From: Prolixibacter bellariivorans ATCC BAA-1284
GTDB lineage: Bacteria > Bacteroidota > Bacteroidia > Bacteroidales > Prolixibacteraceae
Length of the DNA: 64,000 bases
Assembly: GCF_000621705.1 (NCBI RefSeq)
Contig: NZ_KK211332.1
Location: 598,323-662,322, forward strand
Direction of reading: 5' to 3'
The translations under genes and the position numbers were made by a program. This document shows positions 45,180 to 52,200 of this stretch, one piece after another. Within the stretch, counting starts at the first letter, position 1. Each line of letters begins with the position of its first letter. Below the pieces are notes generated by a model, which saw only the letters and a list, made by a program, of their open reading frames with translations, did not search any database and was not told the DNA's origin.

Positions 45180-45533
45180 TCGATTTTAATGTCCTACTTT
45201 TCCTATCGTTTTGGTGGGATAAACGTAGGTATTTTTTTTATCCGTCCAAATGTTAAAGGATAGGTTTCATATTAGATTTTTAACAAAATCAGCCCAAACA
45301 CATCGTCACAAAGCTAGAAAATAACACACAACAACCTTATAAAGTGACAGATACACGCATAATGTTAATCTTATTTAAACCAACTTTAAATAAAGTTAAC
45401 AAATAATTGGAATCATTCTATGTACCATCCCTTTATTCTTAATATCTATGAAAAAGAATAAACCAACCTTACGCTCAGCACCAAAAAAGCCTGTATACCT
45501 GACAATTGAAAATATCACTATCTGATATAGATG
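45180..45533. other. Intergenic region upstream of the YceI gene
   Basis: About 354 bases. The left part holds a promoter with inverted repeats (listed separately). The remainder (about 45280-45530) is AT-rich with no gene I can support. The ettA terminator marks its right end. Confidence 0.5.
45210..45265 (-). promoter_or_regulatory. Promoter of the YceI gene with TATCC/GGATA repeats
   Basis: On the minus strand TTTG, a 19-base spacer and TACGTTTA (one base off TAnnTTTG) form a promoter. Copies of TATCC and GGATA flank and overlap it, including TATCC-N14-GGATA across the -33 element. This could be an operator of an unidentified regulator. Confidence 0.5.
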
Positions 45534-45558
45534 AAAAAAGCCGGGAAAACCCGGCTTT
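45534..45558 (-). terminator. Terminator after ettA
   Basis: AAAGCCGGG (45537-45545) pairs with CCCGGCTTT (45550-45558) around AAAA; the minus-strand U-run is 45539-45534. Confidence 0.88.
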
Positions 45559-45582
45559 ACTTATAGATACATATAACTATGT

Positions 45583-47268
45583 CTATTTAACTAACTTCTT
45601 GTATTTTATCCGGTGTGGACCGGTATCACCAAGCCGTTTCTTCTTATTTTCTTCGTATTCGGAGTAACTTCCTTCGAAAAAGTACACGGAAGAGTTGCCT
45701 TCGAAGGCTAAAATATGGGTCGCAACACGATCCAAAAACCATCGATCGTGGGAAATAACAACCCCACAACCGGCAAAATTGTCGAGACCTTCTTCCAGCG
45801 CCCGCAATGTATTCACATCAATATCGTTGGTTGGCTCATCGAGAAGCAGCACGTTGGCACCCGACTTCAACGTAAGTGCCAGATGCAGCCTGTTGCGTTC
45901 ACCTCCCGAAAGCACTCCGCATTTTTTCTCCTGATCAGCACCACTGAAGTTGAACCGGGCCGCATAAGCTCTTGCGTTGATAGAGCGCCCTCCGACCTGA
46001 ACCTCATCGTTACCTCCTGAAATGACCTGGTATACCGTCTTCTCCGGATCAATATCGGTGTGTGTTTGATCGGCATATCCAAGCGTAACTGTTTCTCCAA
46101 TAGAAAAAGTTCCGTTATCCGGTTTCTCCATGTCCATAATCATCTTGAACAAGGTGGTTTTACCAGCACCGTTGGGACCAATTACCCCGACAATTCCGTT
46201 AGGCGGCAAAACAAAATCAAGATTTTCGAATAGCAGTCGTTCACTAAATCCTTTGGAAACGCCGTGTGCTTCAATCACTTTATCGCCAAGACGCGGGCCA
46301 TTCGGAATAAATATCTCCAGCTTCTCCTCTTTCTGTTTCACATCCTCGTTTAGCAACTTTTCGTATGCTCCCAAACGGGCTTTTGATTTGGCATGACGGG
46401 CCTTGGGGCTCATCCGTACCCATTCCAGCTCATGTTCCAATGTCTTCCGGCGCTTTGCATTTCCTTTCGCTTCCTGGGCCATCTTCTTTTGTTTCTGCTC
46501 CAGCCATCCGGTATAGTTTCCTTTCCAGGGAATACCTTCGCCACGATCCAGTTCCAAAATCCAACCGGCTACATTATCGAGGAAGTAGCGGTCGTGCGTA
46601 ATGGAGATGACCGTACCTTTATATTGCTGCAAGTGCATTTCGAGCCACTGCACCGATTCGGCATCCAAATGGTTGGTCGGCTCATCGAGCAGCAAAACAT
46701 CAGGTTCCTGAAGGAGAAGACGGCACAATGCCACGCGACGACGCTCACCACCCGATAAAATATTCACCGGCGCCTCACCGTCCGGACAGCGCAAGGCATC
46801 CATGGCACGTTCCAGTTTGTTATCCAGATTCCAGGCATCTGTAGCATCAATCTGTTCCTGTAACGCAGCCTGACGATCCATCAACTTCTGCATCTTATCG
46901 GCATCTTCATAATATTCGGGCAGACCGAACTTTTGATTGATGGCTTCGTATTCATTCAGAATGTCCACCACTTCCTGTACACCTTCCTGCACAATCTCTT
47001 TGACGGTTTTGGATTCGTCGAGTTGAGGTTCCTGGGGAAGGTAACCGACATCATACCCCGGCGAAAATACCACGTCGCCCTGGTAATCTTTTTCCAGTCC
47101 GGCAATAATCTTCAGCAGAGTTGACTTACCGGAACCGTTCAAACCAATGATTCCGATTTTCGCTCCAAGGAAAAAGGAAAGGGAAATGTCTTTGATGACC
47201 TGTTTCTGCGGTGGGAAGGTTTTACTCACCTTATACATCGAAAAAATGATCTGTCTGTCTTCGCTCAT
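45583..47268 (-). CDS. ettA: Energy-dependent translational throttle EttA (ABC-F)
   Basis: A 561-residue cytoplasmic ABC-F ATPase with two nucleotide-binding domains: Walker A GLNGSGKST and GPNGAGKTT, signatures LSGGERRRVALCRLL and LSGGERNRLHLAL, Walker B LLLDEPTNHLD and LLLDEPTNDID. The EttA type is shown by the inter-domain linker WIRMSPKARHAKSKARL-like block (WVRMSPKARHAKSKARLGAYE) and the PKGSGTS-free arm region GGVEK-type absent. EttA binds the ribosomal E site and gates the first elongation step according to ATP/ADP. The ATG at 47268 (MSEDRQIIFSMYKVSKTFPP) is preferred over one 12 codons upstream. It has no operon partner. Confidence 0.94.
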   Translation of the reverse strand: MSEDRQIIFSMYKVSKTFPPQKQVIKDISLSFFLGAKIGIIGLNGSGKSTLLKIIAGLEKDYQGDVVFSPGYDVGYLPQEPQLDESKTVKEIVQEGVQEVVDILNEYEAINQKFGLPEYYEDADKMQKLMDRQAALQEQIDATDAWNLDNKLERAMDALRCPDGEAPVNILSGGERRRVALCRLLLQEPDVLLLDEPTNHLDAESVQWLEMHLQQYKGTVISITHDRYFLDNVAGWILELDRGEGIPWKGNYTGWLEQKQKKMAQEAKGNAKRRKTLEHELEWVRMSPKARHAKSKARLGAYEKLLNEDVKQKEEKLEIFIPNGPRLGDKVIEAHGVSKGFSERLLFENLDFVLPPNGIVGVIGPNGAGKTTLFKMIMDMEKPDNGTFSIGETVTLGYADQTHTDIDPEKTVYQVISGGNDEVQVGGRSINARAYAARFNFSGADQEKKCGVLSGGERNRLHLALTLKSGANVLLLDEPTNDIDVNTLRALEEGLDNFAGCGVVISHDRWFLDRVATHILAFEGNSSVYFFEGSYSEYEENKKKRLGDTGPHRIKYKKLVK

Positions 47269-47363
47269 GAAGTAATATTTTAATTTCGTGAGCAAAATTC
47301 GCATATTTCCTGCGAAAAGACAACGGTATCAAATAGTTTAAGAACTACATAACCGGAAGTAGG

Positions 47364-47714
47364 TCATTTTCTTCGTAATAAAAAGAAACGGAGGATAACC
47401 TGATCGGCGAAGATAACCAAACCGACGAGCACAATTAGTAATATATAAGGAAGGTATTCATTTGATACATTCGAAAGCATCTGACTGATTGTTTTTGGAT
47501 CGAAGTAGAAAAAGATGCCTGCCAAAATCAATAGCGGTACAACGATAACGCCAACTTTCCATGCATATTCTGACAGTAAGCGTTTCCTCAACATGCGATC
47601 GCCCACTTTGCGGCTAACACGATTGGCAAAATCAGCTGGAAGAGAGAATTCCGGTTCCTCTTTCAAAACCTGACCAATCAACTGATCCATTTCGTTGTAT
47701 GCTTCCTCTTTCAT
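47364..47714 (-). CDS. Small membrane protein, probable partner of the ECF sigma factor
   Basis: A 116-residue protein with a cytoplasmic N-terminal half (DQLIGQVLKEEPEFSLPADFANRVSRKVGDRM) and two membrane segments (about residues 52-70 and 90-110, ending in an RFFLLRRK tail). The N-terminal helix resembles anti-sigma-like segments. It starts 21 bases after an ECF sigma gene, the usual place for an anti-sigma factor, but it is short and lacks a zinc HxxxCxxC motif, so the role is inferred. Confidence 0.6.
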   Translation of the reverse strand: MKEEAYNEMDQLIGQVLKEEPEFSLPADFANRVSRKVGDRMLRKRLLSEYAWKVGVIVVPLLILAGIFFYFDPKTISQMLSNVSNEYLPYILLIVLVGLVIFADQVILRFFLLRRK

Positions 47715-47735
47715 AGCGTACTAATTTAATCAAAA

Positions 47736-48317
47736 TCACGATTCCATTCGATGAAAAACCGGAGCTTCTCCCGGAAGGGAATGCTCCAGTATTTCCTTTA
47801 ACTGCTTTCGTGCCCTGTTCAGGTAACTTTTCACCGTTCCTTCCGGCATACCGGTAATTTCTTCAATTTCACTGTACGAGAACTCTTCCAGATGGTAAAG
47901 CGTCAACACTGTTCGATATTGCAGCGGCAATTTATCGATACTTTTGCGCACCACTGCTTTCATGTCGTTCTCGTGAATTGTCCGCCAGGTTGAATCATCG
48001 GTCATTGCCAATTCGGCTTTCACCGGGATGGTCTCCGACAAATCCAAACGATCACGTTTGTGCTTTTTCAGGTAATCGGAACACGTGTTCCAGGCAATGG
48101 AAGCAATCCAGGTAGAGAGTTTCGACTCATTTCGAAAACGTGGTATGTTTTTATACACTTTCATGAAAACATCCTGACAAATATCTTCGATTTCATCCGG
48201 TCTCCCAACCATACGCCAAACCACATGCCAAACCAACCTCTGATGTTTTTGCACCAAAAACCGGAAAGCATTTTCATTTCCATTGATTACCTGTTTTACG
48301 ATATCGTGATCGTTCAT
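47736..48317 (-). CDS. ECF-type RNA polymerase sigma factor
   Basis: A 193-residue sigma-70 family factor of the extracytoplasmic-function group. Region 2 is clear (FRFLVQKHQRLVWHVVWRMVG; DEIEDICQDVFMKVYKNI), and region 4 is YRTVLTLYHLEEFSYSEIEEITGMPEGTVKSYLNRARKQLKE. There is no region 3. Target promoters are unknown. The small membrane protein downstream is its likely antagonist. The first codon is the ATG at 48317. Confidence 0.92.
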   Translation of the reverse strand: MNDHDIVKQVINGNENAFRFLVQKHQRLVWHVVWRMVGRPDEIEDICQDVFMKVYKNIPRFRNESKLSTWIASIAWNTCSDYLKKHKRDRLDLSETIPVKAELAMTDDSTWRTIHENDMKAVVRKSIDKLPLQYRTVLTLYHLEEFSYSEIEEITGMPEGTVKSYLNRARKQLKEILEHSLPGEAPVFHRMES

Positions 48318-48524
48318 ACGTATGTATATGTCTTCGCAGCCTGAAGAAATGTTGCACTCCTGCTCAATAAATTTTCCAGAAAGAGAAACCGATCATCCTT
48401 TCGCTCTGTTTTTCAATCATTAAGCTGGATTAGAATAAAACTAAGAGAAAAAATTGAGATTCACTGCAACCTTTGATACCGCAGTGTCGACTGATAGGGC
48501 AAACAACACTTAAAACAAAACATC

Positions 48525-48887
48525 ATGCAAGACGCAATTGTAACCGCAGTCGTTTTTTACGGTATATATTACCTGCTAAGAACTTTAACCGACTATTTTC
48601 TGAGACGCCGTATCATTAAAGAAGGACACTTTGAAAAAGCCGGTATTCTGGAAGTCGTTCCGCGAACAGTTGATGATCCGGAACCCAGCCGGTACAAAAC
48701 CCTGAAATGGGCTTTGGTGACCTTTATGGGTGGCGCTGGTCTCATTGTAGCTGACGTGGTTCAAAATCTACCGGGAATTCCCTGGGCTCATTCCTACAAT
48801 GCACTGATTCCGTTCGGAATTGTATTGGTCTTTGTTTCGGTTGGCTTCATTATTTACTTCTTTATTGCCAACAAACGGAAAATATAA
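48525..48887 (+). CDS. Small inner-membrane protein (DUF6249-like)
   Basis: A 120-residue protein with three hydrophobic segments, at about 5-22, 60-80 and 92-115 (LIPFGIVLVFVSVGFIIYFFIA). A basic cytoplasmic loop (FLRRRIIKEGHFEKAG) and an acidic Pro-rich stretch (VVPRTVDDPEPSRYK) separate helices 1 and 2. The style resembles DUF6249 small membrane proteins often found beside ECF sigma factors. It is divergent from the sigma gene here, separated by 207 bases. The function is unknown. Confidence 0.65.
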   Translation: MQDAIVTAVVFYGIYYLLRTLTDYFLRRRIIKEGHFEKAGILEVVPRTVDDPEPSRYKTLKWALVTFMGGAGLIVADVVQNLPGIPWAHSYNALIPFGIVLVFVSVGFIIYFFIANKRKI

Positions 48888-48895
48888 AACAACTG

Positions 48896-48948
48896 CGGAA
48901 CGTGACGGGCTACTATCGTTAGCTGCATCACGTTCCGTTTTTCTTTTC
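48896..48948 (+). terminator. Terminator after the small membrane protein gene
   Basis: CGGAACGTGA (48896-48905) pairs with TCACGTTCCG (48928-48937), followed by TTTTTCTTTT. Confidence 0.88.
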
Positions 48949-49068
48949 CTACCAAAGTAGCTTTTCCATCCCGCTCCCGACCTTATTTCCCCAAGTCCGT
49001 ACCCTTTTTATTCTGGTCCAGACCTGTTTTTTCGGGCTCCCGACTCTTTCTCCCCTGCTCCCGAGCAT
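48949..49068 (-). other. 39-codon heptad-repeat reading frame inside the 21-bp array
   Basis: From an ATG at 49068 to a TAG at 48951-48949 the minus strand encodes 39 residues. They fall into heptads of the form x-[E/K/N]-[R/K/Q]-V-x-[S/T]-x (GERVGSP, KKQVWTR, IKRVRTW, GNKVGSG). The same frame continues the pattern upstream but is broken by stops. It may be a decayed coding repeat or chance from the 21-bp period. I do not claim a gene. Confidence 0.25.
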
Positions 49069-49234
49069 CTCTGTCACGGTACCGATCTTTTTTCCTTAGG
49101 TCCTGCCTCTTTCTACTCAACTCAACACCACCGTTGTCCCAGAATCGGGCCTTACTTTCACGGTCCGGACCCTTTCTACCTGGTTACCGAACCTCCCGCA
49201 CCGCGAATCGGCTTTTTCCCCGCTCGTCCTCCAC
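48973..49234. repeat. Degenerate tandem array, period 21 bp, strongly strand-skewed
   Basis: The plus strand is a pyrimidine-rich series of units of the form G-x-TCC-x-GACC-TTT-x-T. Units begin near 48973, 48995, 49016, 49036, 49057, 49079, 49100, (49120), (49141), 49163, 49183, 49203 and 49222, that is 13 units with a mean spacing of about 21 bp. Units share roughly half their bases, so the array is old or under loose constraint. It runs from just behind the terminator of the upstream gene to the stop codon of the alpha-2-macroglobulin gene. It contains no long ORF. On the minus strand one frame reads as heptapeptide repeats with few stops. Confidence 0.75.
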
Positions 49235-52200
49235 CTATTTTTCGATGATAACCTCTCCTGCCGTATCGGATGCATTGAATGCCGGTGCAAATTGGCACTG
49301 AATGGTTACCCGACCTAAGCTAAAATCACCACGGTGGCTTACCCTTACCGGATATTCCAACAGATAATCGCCTTGTTTTAACTCCTGAATAAAGAAGCGG
49401 GTTTGCTCGTCGGTATTTACCCGATAGTACCACAAGCGACCACTCGATTCGTAGCCGGAAAGCTGCTTCACGGGTTCTGTACCAGCCGGGCGTGTATCTG
49501 AAATGGAAACAAATCCCAAATCGCGATGGGTGTGAATACGTAACCGGACCATAATTAAGTCACCTGGTTTGAGTCCTTTCAAATCGGATGAGAGAGATTC
49601 TCCACCATTTCGGCGAATAACGCGGTACAACGATTTGGTCACTTTTATTCCGTTCCCAGTTGACAACGAACTATCAACCGGAGCAAAGAACTGGTGATAC
49701 AACGCGCCAAAGCCTGTCGTCTTTCCGTTATTCCGAAGCTCCAACGTTGAGTTTTCGGGCAATCCCGAAGGCAATGTGTATTTGAAATATCCTTTCGGTG
49801 TGCCCGAAATCGAGCTCGTCAATGGCTTTCCATTCAATAATACCGTCGGTCCGGATGTTTCCATATTGGCCCCACTTCCTGCCAACAGCAACGCCTCAAC
49901 CGCTTTCACCGTTTCGTCCGGAGTTGACCATGCATGTGTCCGCTTTTGTTGCAACAACCATAGCTTCATGGCCGCCAAATCCGTTTCCGGGGCACCGGTC
50001 TTCTCAAACAACTGCATCATGATGGCCTGCAACGAAAGTGAAGACTCGCGGTAGAACCAGGGTGAATTGTTCGTTCGCCAATGCATGCCCAACTTTTTAC
50101 TCTTCGCTGCCCGTTCTTTCAACGACTCGATGATCGTTTGAGCTGTTTTCCGGTCATTTGTCAGCCACAAAATCGAGGCGCTTTGTGCTTGCTGATACAG
50201 GCTCAGTTTCATCCAGTTTTTGGAAACCGACTGAATGAAGAACCGATAGGCAGCCATTACTTCCTTCCCGGCAGGTTTTATTTTCGAACCTGAACAGACA
50301 TATAAATAATCGACGATATTGGCTGAAGGAATATATTGTACGCGCTGTTTTTCCGTCAATCGCTTATAGGTTGCCAACATTTCTGTTTCGAGGTAGTGCA
50401 TGGCTTTTACCAGCATTGTATCTACAAGCGTTTTTTCTTCTCCTTTTAAAGCATCTGCTTTCTCAAGTGCGGAAAGCTCATTAACCACTTGCATCGTAAT
50501 CCATGGACTGGTTTTCATCTCCGGATACCAGGAAAAACCTCCATCCTCATGCTGCATTGCCTTGAGACGCGACAAATCATCGGTAATATTTACGGCAATT
50601 GTATCGGGCACGAAAAGTTGCAATTGTTTTTTCGCCCGAATCGCATCATCGAGCCAGGGGGTTTCGTTCAACTGAATATTCGCCAAATCATCATTCTGCT
50701 CCATCCGGGTTTTGAATGAATCGGGGTTATTCAACAATTTGGCTCGTTGTTTGGCCAGTTCTGCTGCGATTTCGGGGTGGCGGGCCAGTATTTGCTGAAC
50801 CGTTGCATAAGCATACAGCCGGTTGGCCAGCCCCGTTGCACTTTGTGGCCGGGAACTCAATACTGATGGTAATGCTTCGATGGCTTGCCAAACCGGATTT
50901 CCCATCCACTCCAGCGTCCATTTGTCGTTCACCTGTCCTCCTTCCGGGAATAAGGGACTCCAAACCTTCACTCCTCCCGGTTTCACCTGAAACGTTTCCG
51001 ACTGTACCATCCATTGCTTAGCGGGAAGAACCTGAATAGTTTTTTCGTAACCATCACTCAGGTTTCCGGCTGAGCCAACTACCTGAATCCGGTACAATCC
51101 CGCTTTTTCGGGTGCCTGCACCAACCATTTCACCACTCCCGATTCTCCATTCTCCAAGCCGATGTGACGCGGCTCAAATCCGGGTTCCAACGTATCATTC
51201 GAGTCAACTGCAATCAGATTCAAATGAATATCAGCTTCCAGTTCTTTTCCCGAAAGGTTGGTTACTTTCACCGGTAACTCCACCTGGTCGCCGGCCACCA
51301 GGAAACGAACCGGGTACGGCTCGACCATCAACGGTTTTTGACTGACAAACGAGGTGTCGGTCGTGCCGATTTTCCCGTTAACGGTATGTGCCAATGCCAT
51401 GAATTTCCATTTCGTCAAAGCATCGGGCATACGGAAATGAACGATAGTCATTCCGTTCGCATCGGTTTTCAACTGCGGCCCAAACCAAGCTGTTTCGCGG
51501 AAATCACTTCGAATTTTCGGTTCTTCAACCTTCGGTGCAGCACTAGCTCCCCGGATTCTGATACTCTCGTTTGCCGCCTGCTCTCCCACTGGAACTTTCT
51601 CATCTGCCACGAAAAAAACAGCTCCTCCCGGAGAAGTGTTAACCCATTTTGGAAGTCCCAATTCCGGAACCATCTCTGTTTCCACTTTTTGAAGGGGCGT
51701 ATTCGGACTATGGGCGTAATCATTTTGCACCGGACGAATCATCAGCGGCATTTGCCGGATGTAAAACCAATGATTGAAAAGGCTCAAACTCCAGTTATGC
51801 ATTCGAATATCGTCCAGCGAAGCATCATATACAACGCCTGCCACTTCGGCCTGTGCAGGTTTGCCACTTTCGTCGGTTACACGGATTTTCCAGCTGACCT
51901 CTTTGCCGGGTTCTGTCGTTGAAGGAAAATCAACTGTAGTAACCTGTAGTTTTTTATTTGGCTGCATCACATTGATCCGGAAAAGCTTCCGAAAGGCCCT
52001 ACCATGCTGGATAGTCGATACACGAACTGCAAATCCGTTTGCCATATCGGACGTTACCGGGATAACCACTTGTTGACGGCTCTTTTTCGTTTTCACTGCC
52101 GGAAGTTGAATCAATGTATCCGGCTCTTCCAACGCAACTTGCCAGAAAGCTTCACCAGTAGTACCAAGTTCCAGTTTCAGATCATCACCGGGTTTTACCG

